Assembly (NCBI GenBank): GCA_017463405.1
Contig: JAFTPJ010000111.1
Span: 1 to 33,929, forward strand
Source of the DNA: Clostridia bacterium
GTDB lineage: Bacteria > Bacillota > Clostridia > Oscillospirales > CAG-272
Length of the DNA stretch: 33,929 nucleotides
Reading direction: 5' to 3'
The position numbers and the translations under genes were made by a program. The notes beneath the pieces were generated by a model, which was not told the DNA's origin, searched no databases, and saw only the letters and a list, made by a program, of their open reading frames with translations. Below, piece by piece: positions 7,333 to 15,710 of the stretch; position 1 is the stretch's first letter, and each line of letters starts with the position of its first letter.

Positions 7333-9153
7333 ATGGAAAAAATCATGACTTATGAAACGTTACGCAATTTTACGTATTCCAACGATAAGCTGATCGAGGG
7401 CGAGATCAAGGGTGTGGTATTGAGCTTTATGGGCTTGAATTTCAACCGGATGATCGAAAATTCGGCGGAGGGCAGTGAGTATGCTGAGCGTGGAATTTTA
7501 TATGTGATTCCGTATTACAATCCGTGGTGCTGGATGAATGCGCAGGCGGTGTCCTTGGTGGACGAGATTCTGGACGTGCTGTTTGATCACTATCAGCTTT
7601 CCGAGGACACGCCGATCGTTTCGTCCGGCGGGAGCATGGGAGGACTTTGCGCGCTGACGTACTGCGCGTATGCAAAGCGTACGCCGGTGGCTTGTGTGAC
7701 GAGCTGTCCCGTGTGCGATCTGCCGTATCACTTTACCGAGCGTCCCGATCTTCCGCGCACGCTCTACAGTGCGCTGTGGGAGTATGACGGAACGCTTGAC
7801 GAGGCGTTGCGTTCGCGTTCTCCGTTGCATCTGTGTGATCAGATGCCGAAGATCCATTACACAGTGTTCCATTGCGAAAAGGATCAGGCAGTCAATTTTG
7901 AGAAACACGGTGTGCGATTCGTCGAGGCAATGCGTGCGGCGGGGCATGAGATTGCTTTGATTTCCGTTCCCGTGCGTGGACATTGCGATCTGCCGCCGAA
8001 ATACAAGCTGCAATATGATGCGACGATTGCTTCTGCGATCGAATTCCATCGTATGAAAAACGCCAACCGCATGGCGTGCGATGTTTTATATCGCACGACC
8101 GCCCCGAAATACGATGAGCGCATCCGAAAGTATCAGGGGTGTCCGACGCTGGCGGTGACGCGCGGCGGACGCATCTATCTCGGATGGTACTCCGGCGGTA
8201 CGACCGAGCCGCACATCGAAAACTATAACATTCTGACGTACAGCGACGATGCGGGAACGACGTGGAAAAAGCCTTTGCTGATCATCCCGAGCAACAAGGG
8301 AATGGGCATCCACGCACTGGACATTCAGCTTTGGATCGACCCCGTGGGGGCTTTGCACGTCTATTGGGTGCAGAACAATACCTGTCCCGCACCGGAGGGC
8401 TTTGTACCGACCCGCACGCCGATGCACCCTGCTGTGGTGAATGCGGGGTATCTGTTTGCCGATTTCGTTCACGCCTGCTGGGAGATGGTTTGCGATGATC
8501 CCGATGCGGACGAGCCGAGCTTCTCTGCGCCGCGCTACGTCGGAACGGGCTTTTTGCGTTGCAAGCCGCTGGCTTTGCGTGATGGCACTTGGATAAATTT
8601 CAATTATGATCAGACCGACTCGCGCTATGGCTACAGCGTATCGACCGACGGCGGCAAGACCTACGAGCGCCGCTACGGTGCAAAAAAGCTGGAAACGCCC
8701 TTTGACGAGACGATGGCATATGAAAGGGCTGACGGAAGCGTGCGGATGCTGGCGCGCACCACGCTCGGAGAACTTGGCGAGAGTGTTTCGCTTGACGGCG
8801 GAAAGACCTGGAGCGAGGCGAAGCTGTCGGGAATTGATGCACCGAATACACGCTTTTTCATTGCGCGCACGCCGTCGGGCAGAGTACTACTGATTCACAA
8901 TGACGATCGCACCGATCGGAAAAATATGACGTTGTCGTTGTCGGAGGATGACGGTGAGACGTGGAAATATAAGCTTTGCATCGATTCGCGCAATAAGATT
9001 TCTTACCCCGATGCGGATTTTTACGGCGGACGGATCTATCTGACCTACGATCGCGAGCGGACGGGGGCGAAGGAAATCTTCTTTGTGTCGCTGACCGAGG
9101 AGGATATTATCAACGGACGGATGCCGGAGATTCGGATCGTCAGCAAGCCGTAA
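7333..9153 (+). CDS. fusion protein: alpha/beta hydrolase + sialidase-type (BNR/Asp-box) domain
   Basis: The 606-aa chain joins two catalytic folds. Residues ~20-235 form an alpha/beta hydrolase with the nucleophile elbow SGGSMGG (Ser101) and a candidate catalytic His in VRGHCDLPP. Residues ~250-600 look like a six-bladed sialidase propeller: four Asp-boxes are visible (SDDAGTTW, STDGGKTY, SLDGGKTW, SEDDGETW). Sialidases remove terminal sialic acid, but related propellers have other activities, so the substrate is open. An O-acetyl esterase fused to a sialidase would make sense for O-acetylated sialic acids. The protein has no signal peptide. AAAGGAG at ~7317 supports the start, with an alternative ATG 12 nt later. 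Confidence 0.82.
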   Translation: MEKIMTYETLRNFTYSNDKLIEGEIKGVVLSFMGLNFNRMIENSAEGSEYAERGILYVIPYYNPWCWMNAQAVSLVDEILDVLFDHYQLSEDTPIVSSGGSMGGLCALTYCAYAKRTPVACVTSCPVCDLPYHFTERPDLPRTLYSALWEYDGTLDEALRSRSPLHLCDQMPKIHYTVFHCEKDQAVNFEKHGVRFVEAMRAAGHEIALISVPVRGHCDLPPKYKLQYDATIASAIEFHRMKNANRMACDVLYRTTAPKYDERIRKYQGCPTLAVTRGGRIYLGWYSGGTTEPHIENYNILTYSDDAGTTWKKPLLIIPSNKGMGIHALDIQLWIDPVGALHVYWVQNNTCPAPEGFVPTRTPMHPAVVNAGYLFADFVHACWEMVCDDPDADEPSFSAPRYVGTGFLRCKPLALRDGTWINFNYDQTDSRYGYSVSTDGGKTYERRYGAKKLETPFDETMAYERADGSVRMLARTTLGELGESVSLDGGKTWSEAKLSGIDAPNTRFFIARTPSGRVLLIHNDDRTDRKNMTLSLSEDDGETWKYKLCIDSRNKISYPDADFYGGRIYLTYDRERTGAKEIFFVSLTEEDIINGRMPEIRIVSKP

Positions 9154-9171
9154 CGAATGGGAGTGTATGCG

Positions 9172-9813
9172 ATGGATAAGTTTGAAAAAATGCGTTCGGG
9201 CGAGGTCTATTTTCCGGGTGACGAGGAGATCATGACGTTGCAGATGCAGTGCCTGGAGCTTCTGTACGACTATAACGCGACGCGACCGTCCGAGTGGGAC
9301 AAGCGTACGGCGCTGTTGCGTGAGATGTTCGGTGACATTGGTGACAGTTGCTATATCGAGCCGCCGCTTCACGCGAATTGGGGCGGACGGCATTGCCATT
9401 TCGGCAAGGGTGTGTATGCGAATTTCAATCTGACGCTGGTGGATGATGCCGATATTTACGTTGGCGACATGACGATGTTCGGACCGAATGTGGTGGTTGC
9501 AACGGCGGGGCATCCGATTTTGCCGATCCTCCGTGAGAAGCAGATGCAGTATAATATGTCGGTGCGGATCGGCAGAAATTGCTGGATCGGAGCAGGTAGT
9601 GTGATTCTGCCCGGCGTGACGATCGGGTATAACACCGTGATCGGTGCGGGGAGTGTGGTAACGAAGGATATTCCCGCAAACGTTGTGGCGGTCGGCAACC
9701 CCTGTCACGTGCTCCGCGAGATCGGCGAGCGCGACGAAAAATACTATTTCAAGGATCGCGAGATCGATTGGAATGATCCCGAGATTGTGGGTGTGATTGT
9801 CGAAGGCAGTTAA
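9172..9813 (+). CDS. sugar O-acetyltransferase (maltose/galactoside acetyltransferase family)
   Basis: This 213-aa left-handed beta-helix acetyltransferase transfers acetyl from acetyl-CoA to a sugar hydroxyl. The N-terminal cap MRSGEVYFPGDEE is typical of Maa/LacA proteins. The hexapeptide repeats and active site follow: NFNLTLVDDADIYVGD, ATAGHPILP with the catalytic His, and IGAGSVILPGVTIG. The start at 9172 is preferred because GGGAG at 9159-9163 is 8 nt upstream; an in-frame ATG at 9157 has no good site. Only a few bases separate it from the sialidase fusion, and an AAGGAGG leads into the GH78 gene, so it is co-transcribed. It may detoxify non-metabolised sugars released by the operon's glycosidases. 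Confidence 0.9.
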   Translation: MDKFEKMRSGEVYFPGDEEIMTLQMQCLELLYDYNATRPSEWDKRTALLREMFGDIGDSCYIEPPLHANWGGRHCHFGKGVYANFNLTLVDDADIYVGDMTMFGPNVVVATAGHPILPILREKQMQYNMSVRIGRNCWIGAGSVILPGVTIGYNTVIGAGSVVTKDIPANVVAVGNPCHVLREIGERDEKYYFKDREIDWNDPEIVGVIVEGS

Positions 9814-9831
9814 AGAAAAAGGAGGATACGT

Positions 9832-11754
9832 ATGAGCGTATTTACAGTGTCGAAATGGATCTATGCGGATTGTGGGGGCGGCGCAGATCAATACACGGAA
9901 TACATTGAGACGGTCGGGAGGGGAAGTACAACGACGGAGTTGCGGATCACGTGTGATACGGATTACACGGTATTCATCAACGGTACGTACGTTGCCTCCA
10001 ATCAATACGGCGATTTTGAGCACTACAAGGTCTACGACACCGTGGATATCACGCCGTATCTGACCGAGGAGTGCAACCGTGTCAAAATTTTACTGTACTA
10101 TTGCGGTGTCAATACCCAACGCTATCGCTGTGCGGCGGCGGGGCTTTTATACGAGATCGTGGCGGACGGCTGTGTTTTGGCGTATAGCAGTGAGAAAACA
10201 AAATCGCGTCTCAGTCCCACTTACGTCAGCGGACAAAAGCGATTTGTCTCGACTCAGCTGGGCTTCTCCTTTACATACGACGCAACACGCGCGTGCGAGG
10301 ACGGATATCGCCCTTCGGTTGCCGTAGAAAAGCACGTGACGCTGTTTGCGCGCCCGATCCCGAAGCTGACGGTGCTCCCGCGCAAGGAAATGCGGTCGGT
10401 TTCGAAAATCGACGATTGTACCTATCTGATCGATCTTGGGGAGGAGGTCGTCGGTCTTGCAAGCCTTGATATTGTGTCATTCGGTACGCAAAGACTTCGT
10501 GTATGCTACGGCGAGTCCTTGGATGACGGCAGAGTGCGCGCGCAGATCGGCAACCGTAATTTCTTTTACGAATATATTGCCAAGGACGGCAACAATGTTT
10601 TTGCCGACTATATGCTTCGCCTTTCCTGCCGTTATCTGGAGGTGCACGCCGAGAAAAAGATCGAGATCCGCTACGTTGGCATTTTGCCGCAGGTGTGCGA
10701 GGTCGAGGAGCAAAAATGCCACATCGACGCGCCTCGCGACCGTCAGATCTACGATGCTTCGGTCAACACGCTCCGCCTTTGCATGATGGAGCATTATGTA
10801 GATACGCCTTGGCGCGAGCAATGCCTGTATGCCTTCGATTCGCGGAATCAGATGCTCTGCGGCTATTATGCCTTTGCGGATGGAAACCGCGCGTATGCGA
10901 GGTCAAATCTGAAGCTGATGGGCGAGGATCGGCGTGCGGATGGATTGCTTTCGATCTGCTATCCCTGCGGTACGGCACTGGCGATTCCGTCCTTTTCTCT
11001 GTACTACGTCCTTGCAATGCGTGAGTACATGGAATACACGGGTGATGCGACGCTTGCCGCGGAATACGCGGAGAAGATCGAAGCAATCCTCAATGAATTT
11101 TTGAATCATGCGGAAAACGGGTTGGTCAAGGGCTTTTCGGGTGATCAGATGTGGAATTTTTATGATTGGTCGCTTCATCTTGACGGTACGCTCGGACGGA
11201 GTGAGGCGGCGCGTCCGGATCTTGTTATCAACTGCCTGTGCATCATGGCACTGGACGCCTACGCGCGGATTTGTGAGACGATCGGCAGACCTTTCCGCTA
11301 CAGCGGCGTCGCCGACGCGCTCCGCTCACATACCGTTGCGGCGTTTTCAGACGGGAGCGGCATGCTGACACAGCACGCAGGGGGCGCGGAGTACACGACG
11401 CTCGGAAACGCGTTGGCGATTCTGTGCGGTGCGGTGACGGGAGATGCGGCAAGGACGCTTTGCGATCGGATCGTGCGCGGAGAGACCACTCCGTCCTCGT
11501 TGAGCATGAACGTATGGAAATACGACGCACTTCTGTTGACCGACAGCACAGCGTATGCCTCCTACGTTATGGACGAGATCCGCAGGCTTTATGGCAGAAT
11601 GCTTGACACCGGCTCGACAACGGTTTGGGAAACGGAGGGCGGATCGGTCGATTTCAATAATGCGGGTAGTCTTTGCCACGGCTGGAGTGCCGTTCCGGTG
11701 TACGTCTTCCATCGATTGGGAATCGCAACGAGACCGGTGGCGGATGAAGTCTGA
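9832..11754 (+). CDS. alpha-L-rhamnosidase-like glycoside hydrolase (GH78 family)
   Basis: The 640-aa protein has the GH78 arrangement: an N-terminal beta-sandwich region (INGTYVASNQYGDFEHYKVY, ~residues 50-80), a middle beta domain (DLGEEVVGLASLDI, ~200), and an (alpha/alpha)6 barrel from ~300. The hallmark DTPWREQCLYAFDSRNQ near residue 323, TVWETEGG near 598 and HGWSAVPVYVF near the C-terminus agree with the family, which releases terminal rhamnose from glycosides. It is shorter than typical secreted GH78 enzymes and has no signal peptide, so it is probably cytosolic. AAGGAGG precedes the ATG. Rhamnose specificity is inferred from the family. Confidence 0.85.
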   Translation: MSVFTVSKWIYADCGGGADQYTEYIETVGRGSTTTELRITCDTDYTVFINGTYVASNQYGDFEHYKVYDTVDITPYLTEECNRVKILLYYCGVNTQRYRCAAAGLLYEIVADGCVLAYSSEKTKSRLSPTYVSGQKRFVSTQLGFSFTYDATRACEDGYRPSVAVEKHVTLFARPIPKLTVLPRKEMRSVSKIDDCTYLIDLGEEVVGLASLDIVSFGTQRLRVCYGESLDDGRVRAQIGNRNFFYEYIAKDGNNVFADYMLRLSCRYLEVHAEKKIEIRYVGILPQVCEVEEQKCHIDAPRDRQIYDASVNTLRLCMMEHYVDTPWREQCLYAFDSRNQMLCGYYAFADGNRAYARSNLKLMGEDRRADGLLSICYPCGTALAIPSFSLYYVLAMREYMEYTGDATLAAEYAEKIEAILNEFLNHAENGLVKGFSGDQMWNFYDWSLHLDGTLGRSEAARPDLVINCLCIMALDAYARICETIGRPFRYSGVADALRSHTVAAFSDGSGMLTQHAGGAEYTTLGNALAILCGAVTGDAARTLCDRIVRGETTPSSLSMNVWKYDALLLTDSTAYASYVMDEIRRLYGRMLDTGSTTVWETEGGSVDFNNAGSLCHGWSAVPVYVFHRLGIATRPVADEV

Positions 11755-11826
11755 CGGGCGAGGTGTGATCAAATCTGTTTGCGGTACCCCAATATTCATA
11801 TATCTATTCCGAGAGGTTATATCTCT

Positions 11827-12714
11827 ATGAAAACAAAAGCATTTCTTTACATCATCGCCGCGGGCATTCTATGGGGAACGTCGGGGGTGTTTGCGCATTA
11901 TCTTGCACCGTACGGCTTTTCGTCACTGCAGATGACCGCCGTGCGTGGGACGGTTTCCTGTATTTGTATGCTTGGTTATGTGCTCCTGTGTGCGCGCGGC
12001 TCTCTGCGGATCAATCCGACGGAGCTGTTGCTGTTCGCGGGATGCGGACTGTCGCTTTACGGTACGGCGGCGTGCTATTTTTCCTCTATGCAATTGACCT
12101 CTATCTCCACGGCGGTCGTGCTGATGTATACCGCGCCTGTGCCGGTGATGATCTTCTCGGTCGCCTTTCTCGGGGAGCGTCTCACGTGGCGAAAGCTGAT
12201 CTCCGTCATCTGCATGCTCGTCGGTTGTGCGCTGGTTTCGGGCATCATCGGCGGTCTCCGTTTTGACGCGTGGGGCATTGTGATCGGAGCTATGTCGGGG
12301 GTGTCCTATGCCGCCTACAACGTGCTGACCAAGATTGCGATGCAACGGGGATGCAATCCCCTGTCTGTAACCGTGTATTCCTTTCTCTTTATGAGTGTGC
12401 TGGCGCTGATCGTGGCGCCGCCGTGGGAGATCGTCTCCAATATCGCTTCGGCGGTGCTTCCGACTTTGCCGCTTTGTATCGGACTCGGCGTCGTGACTCA
12501 TATTGCACCGTATTTCCTTTATACGCTTTCTTTGAAAGACCTACCCGCGGGCACGGCGTCGGCGCTGTCGATTGTCGAGCCGATGGCGGCAACGCTGTTC
12601 AGCTTTTTCCTGCTCGGAGAACAGCTTGCGTGGACATCTGCGGTCGGAATCGCACTGATTCTGCTTGCAACGGTATTGCTCGGTCTCTCTGAAAAAAACA
12701 AACTTGGGAGGTAA
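11827..12714 (+). CDS. EamA/DMT-superfamily transporter
   Basis: The 295-aa protein has about ten transmembrane segments in two repeats, each with an EamA signature: AAGILWGTSGVFAHYL at the N-terminus and AMSGVSYAAYNVLTK at the middle. The proline-containing TAPVPVMIFS, FLGERLTWRKL and LLGEQLAWTSAVG motifs are typical. These carriers export or import small metabolites across the inner membrane; the substrate is not readable. The start is set at 11827 (MKTKAF), with GAGAGG upstream; an in-frame ATG at 11779 would add a polar 16-residue tail. The stop lies one base before the next start codon. Confidence 0.88.
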   Translation: MKTKAFLYIIAAGILWGTSGVFAHYLAPYGFSSLQMTAVRGTVSCICMLGYVLLCARGSLRINPTELLLFAGCGLSLYGTAACYFSSMQLTSISTAVVLMYTAPVPVMIFSVAFLGERLTWRKLISVICMLVGCALVSGIIGGLRFDAWGIVIGAMSGVSYAAYNVLTKIAMQRGCNPLSVTVYSFLFMSVLALIVAPPWEIVSNIASAVLPTLPLCIGLGVVTHIAPYFLYTLSLKDLPAGTASALSIVEPMAATLFSFFLLGEQLAWTSAVGIALILLATVLLGLSEKNKLGR

Positions 12715-12715
12715 C

Positions 12716-13507
12716 ATGAACACCTATCAGATTTTATTTCTCGGTACCTGTGCGTGCGACTATTCGCCGCGCCTACAGGGCGATTGCAGAGATCGGTTTG
12801 ATTTTGATGCGCGTCGCGCGTCGTGTATGCTGATGAACGGTCGCTATCTGATTGATTGCGGACCGCATTGCCTGGATTCGATGCGCATTGCGGGAGTGGA
12901 TGCGGGAGGCGTAACCGATCTGTTTCTTACACATCTGCATTCCGATCATTTCAATCCCGCAAACGTGCAGGCGCTTGCCGATGCGTCGTATCAAAAGAAT
13001 GGTGCGCTGCTCAACTTATGGGTATCCGAGGAGGCAGACCTGCCGACGTTAGCGCACGTGAATTTGATGCGGATGAAAAAGCTGGAGCCGTACACGGTTT
13101 CACAGGCTTTGACCGTGACGGGCGTGTATGCCAATCACGACGCTGTGACCGCACCCCAGCATTTTATATTTGAGATGAATGGGAAAAAGCTGATGTATGC
13201 GACGGACGGTGCGTGGATATGTAATGCGACCTACAATTATTTGCGAGGCGCGGCACTGGACGCTTGGATCGTCGACGCGACGGTGGGGGATTACGAGGGC
13301 GACTATCGCGCGGCGGAGCACAACAGCATCCCGATGATCCGTATGTTGCAAAAATCCATGCGCACCTTTGATATCCTTACGGACAGCACATGTATCATTT
13401 TGACGCACATCGCGCCCTCGCTCCATAGGCCTCACGCGGAAACGGCAGAGATTGTCGCACGTGATGGGATGGTGCTTGCCTATGACGGCATGGAGACCGA
13501 GATATGA
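12716..13507 (+). CDS. metallo-beta-lactamase-fold hydrolase (PhnP/UlaG-like)
   Basis: The 263-aa protein carries the metal-binding motif THLHSDHFN (His73, His75, Asp77, His78), an early LGTCACDYSPR loop typical of PhnP-like phosphodiesterases, MYATDGAW with a bridging Asp, and a C-terminal LTHIAPSLHRPH His. Members hydrolyse cyclic phosphodiesters, lactones or similar esters in the cytosol. The GGGAGG ribosome binding site lies inside the end of the EamA gene, and the stop overlaps the start of the kinase gene by ATGA, so all three are translationally coupled. True beta-lactamase activity is unlikely because there is no signal peptide and the motif context is PhnP-like. Confidence 0.85.
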   Translation: MNTYQILFLGTCACDYSPRLQGDCRDRFDFDARRASCMLMNGRYLIDCGPHCLDSMRIAGVDAGGVTDLFLTHLHSDHFNPANVQALADASYQKNGALLNLWVSEEADLPTLAHVNLMRMKKLEPYTVSQALTVTGVYANHDAVTAPQHFIFEMNGKKLMYATDGAWICNATYNYLRGAALDAWIVDATVGDYEGDYRAAEHNSIPMIRMLQKSMRTFDILTDSTCIILTHIAPSLHRPHAETAEIVARDGMVLAYDGMETEI

Positions 13508-14289
13508 AGCGCACACCGATTGCATTGAATCCGAAGGATTTTCCATACGCGTTCCGTTCGCTGATTGCAGGGGCAGAGGCGTACGACAGTTCGTGCTCGC
13601 CAGAGGCGCGTGTGATCTTCATCGACCGTGACGGTGGTATGTATCTCAAAAGCGCTACGCGCGGAGCTTTGGCACGCGAGGCGGAAATGGCGCAATATTT
13701 TCACCAAAAGGGCTTGACGGGTGCGGTTCTGGACTATTTCTCCGATGAGCGCGACTGGCTGCTCACCGCGCGTGTGTCGGGCGAGGATTGCACGCATGCC
13801 GACTATCTCGCAGCCCCCGCGCGGCTTTGTGATCTGCTTGCCGAGCGACTTCGTGTTTTACACGATACCGACGGAGCGGATTGTCCCGTGCAAAATCGCA
13901 TGGACGGCTATTTCGCGACCGCCGAGGAAAATTACCGACGCGGTGTGTACGATCTGTCGTATTTTACGGCGGATTACGGTGACGCGACGGCTGACGAGGC
14001 GATCGCGACCGTGCGGGAAGGACGCACGTATTTTCGGAACGACACGCTGCTGCACGGTGACTACTGCTTGCCCAATATTATGCTGGACGATTGGCGCTTT
14101 TCGGGCTTTATCGATCTCGGAAACGGCGGTATGGGCGATCGCCACGTCGATCTTTACTGGGGAGCGTGGACCTTGCGCTTCAATTTGAAAACGGATGCTT
14201 ACCGTGAGCGCTTTTTCGACGCGTACGGAAGAGAAAAAATCACCCCCGAGCTGCTTCGCGTTGTCGCGGCAGCGGAGGTGTTCGGATAA
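13504..14289 (+). CDS. APH(3')-like aminoglycoside phosphotransferase family kinase
   Basis: The length, 261 aa, is close to the ~264 aa of APH(3') enzymes, which phosphorylate the 3'-OH of aminoglycosides with ATP. Visible are the nucleotide-binding Lys49 (GGMYLKSATRG), Glu59, the catalytic loop LLHGDYCLPNIM (His184, Asp186, Asn191) and the metal-binding segment FSGFIDLGNGGMGDRHVDL (Asp204). This last stretch is much closer to APH(3') than to choline or fructosamine kinases. The C-terminus seems to stop slightly early compared with the usual end of the family. It overlaps the MBL gene by 4 nt and is followed by a GNAT acetyltransferase. The natural substrate may be a sugar or aminocyclitol rather than a drug. 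Confidence 0.85.
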   Translation: MKRTPIALNPKDFPYAFRSLIAGAEAYDSSCSPEARVIFIDRDGGMYLKSATRGALAREAEMAQYFHQKGLTGAVLDYFSDERDWLLTARVSGEDCTHADYLAAPARLCDLLAERLRVLHDTDGADCPVQNRMDGYFATAEENYRRGVYDLSYFTADYGDATADEAIATVREGRTYFRNDTLLHGDYCLPNIMLDDWRFSGFIDLGNGGMGDRHVDLYWGAWTLRFNLKTDAYRERFFDAYGREKITPELLRVVAAAEVFG

Positions 14290-14299
14290 GGAGAATTTT

Positions 14300-14779
14300 A
14301 TGAACATCAGAAGAGCAAACACAAGTGATATTCCGCGACTGGATGACCTTTTGTACCAGGTACACCGCGTGCATTCGACGGGCAGACCCGACATCTTTCG
14401 GACGGGGAACAAAAAGTACACCGACGAGGAGCTGCGCGCGATCCTTGCGGATGACACGACGCCCGTATTCGTGGCAACCGATGACGGCGACGTGGTACAA
14501 GGGTACGCGTTCTGCGTTTATCAGGAGGTCAAGGGCGAGCGATCGCTGATGGATCGCAAAACGCTGTACATCGACGATCTTTGCGTGGACGAGGCGTTGC
14601 GCGGACAGCACATCGGGCAGAGCCTGTACCGCTTTGTGCTGGAGGAATCGAAACGCAACGGCTGTGCGGCTGTGACGCTGAACGTCTGGTGCCTCAACGA
14701 GGGTGCGATGAAATTTTACGAGAAGTGCGGCATGACGCCACTGAAAATTGTAATGGAGCAGAGGCTGGAGGAGAATTGA
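14300..14779 (+). CDS. GNAT family N-acetyltransferase
   Basis: The 159-aa protein has the GNAT fold: IRRANTSDIPRLDDL at the N-terminus, beta-4 LYIDDLCVDEALRGQHIGQ with the acetyl-CoA pyrophosphate loop (RGQHIG), and the C-terminal LNVWCLNEGAMKFYEKCGM motif. It would transfer acetyl from acetyl-CoA to an amine of an unknown small molecule. AAGGAG at 14288-14293 overlaps the stop of the kinase gene and decides the start at 14300. Being next to an APH(3')-like kinase it might modify the same aminated sugar, but this is a guess. Confidence 0.88.
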   Translation: MNIRRANTSDIPRLDDLLYQVHRVHSTGRPDIFRTGNKKYTDEELRAILADDTTPVFVATDDGDVVQGYAFCVYQEVKGERSLMDRKTLYIDDLCVDEALRGQHIGQSLYRFVLEESKRNGCAAVTLNVWCLNEGAMKFYEKCGMTPLKIVMEQRLEEN

Positions 14780-14780
14780 T

Positions 14781-15662
14781 ATGACATTTCTTTCCAAGCT
14801 TCGAAAATCGGTGAGTGCGCGCTACGTTGCATTGGTTTTTCTTGCCGCGATGTCTGCGTTGAGCTTTGAATTGTTCGTCCGTCCCAACGATTTCGCCCCC
14901 GCGGGGGTCAACGGCATTGCGACGATGGTGCAATATCTGTTTGATTTCAGCGTGGGATATATGTCGCTGCTCATTAATGTTCCGATGCTGGTGGTAGCGG
15001 CGTTGATTCTCAACCATCGATATGCATTCCGCACGCTGACCTTTGTCGTCGTATTCTCGGTTACGGTGGTGCTGTTGCAGCAATTCGATATTTCTTCGAT
15101 CGCATATCACGCCACGGACGGTGGTGGAGCGATATTAGCGGCAATTGCGGGCGGCTTTTTCAGCGGACTGTTCTACAGTCTTGCCATCCGCATGGGCGGC
15201 TCCACGGGCGGTACCGATATCGTGGGGGCGTTCATCCACCATAAATATCCCGAATACGATACCGTGGGGATCATTTTCGTGTTGAACGCCGCAGTTGCGA
15301 TCAGCTCCTTCTTCGTCTACGGACTGACCTATCAGCCTGTCATTCTATGTATCGTTTACAGCTTCGTCAGTAGCCGTGTCAGCGACGGTATTCTCAAGGG
15401 AACACGCTCGGCGGCGCGATTCGACGTTGTGACGGCGCACGGTGAGGCGCTTGGGCAGGAGCTGATGGAAAAGCTGCATCACGGTGTCACGGTCATTCCC
15501 GCAAAGGGAATGTATACGGGCACGGACTGCTCGCTTCTGATCTGTATCGTCAACCGCCGTCAGGTTGTGGAGTTTGAGGAGATTGTGAGAAAATACGATA
15601 ACACTTTCGCCTCGGTTTCTACCGCGAACGGAATCATCGGAAATTTCAAGCATATCAAATAA
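14781..15662 (+). CDS. YitT family membrane protein (DUF2179 C-terminal domain)
   Basis: This 293-aa protein has about six hydrophobic segments in the first ~210 residues, with the family landmarks FVRPNDFAPAGVNGIATM, GGSTGGTDIVGAFIHH and SDGILKGTRSA. A soluble C-terminal DUF2179 domain (GVTVIPAKGMYTG, residues ~225-293) follows. YitT proteins are widespread in Bacillota and possibly transporters, but no substrate is established. The start lies one base after the GNAT stop. It is the last gene of the plus-strand operon and is followed by a strong terminator. Confidence 0.9.
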   Translation: MTFLSKLRKSVSARYVALVFLAAMSALSFELFVRPNDFAPAGVNGIATMVQYLFDFSVGYMSLLINVPMLVVAALILNHRYAFRTLTFVVVFSVTVVLLQQFDISSIAYHATDGGGAILAAIAGGFFSGLFYSLAIRMGGSTGGTDIVGAFIHHKYPEYDTVGIIFVLNAAVAISSFFVYGLTYQPVILCIVYSFVSSRVSDGILKGTRSAARFDVVTAHGEALGQELMEKLHHGVTVIPAKGMYTGTDCSLLICIVNRRQVVEFEEIVRKYDNTFASVSTANGIIGNFKHIK

Positions 15663-15664
15663 AT

Positions 15665-15710
15665 AAAAAATGTGCGTGCCTCCATTTCGGTTGAGGCACG
15701 CACATTTTTT
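15665..15710. terminator. bidirectional intrinsic terminator
   Basis: AAAAAATGTGCGTGCCTC (15665-15682) pairs perfectly with GAGGCACGCACATTTTTT (15693-15710) around a 10-nt loop. A U-run follows on both strands. It ends the long plus-strand operon after yitT and the convergent minus-strand operon, whose last gene stops at 15710. Confidence 0.92.

Noticed and set aside
8887..10023. 378-codon minus-strand open frame crossing the sialidase, acetyltransferase and GH78 genes
   Set aside because: Antisense to three clear coding sequences; histidine/arginine-rich, noise-like product.
12716..13507. True beta-lactamase resistance gene
   Set aside because: No signal peptide, and the N-terminal LGTCACDYSPR context is PhnP-like rather than that of class B beta-lactamases.
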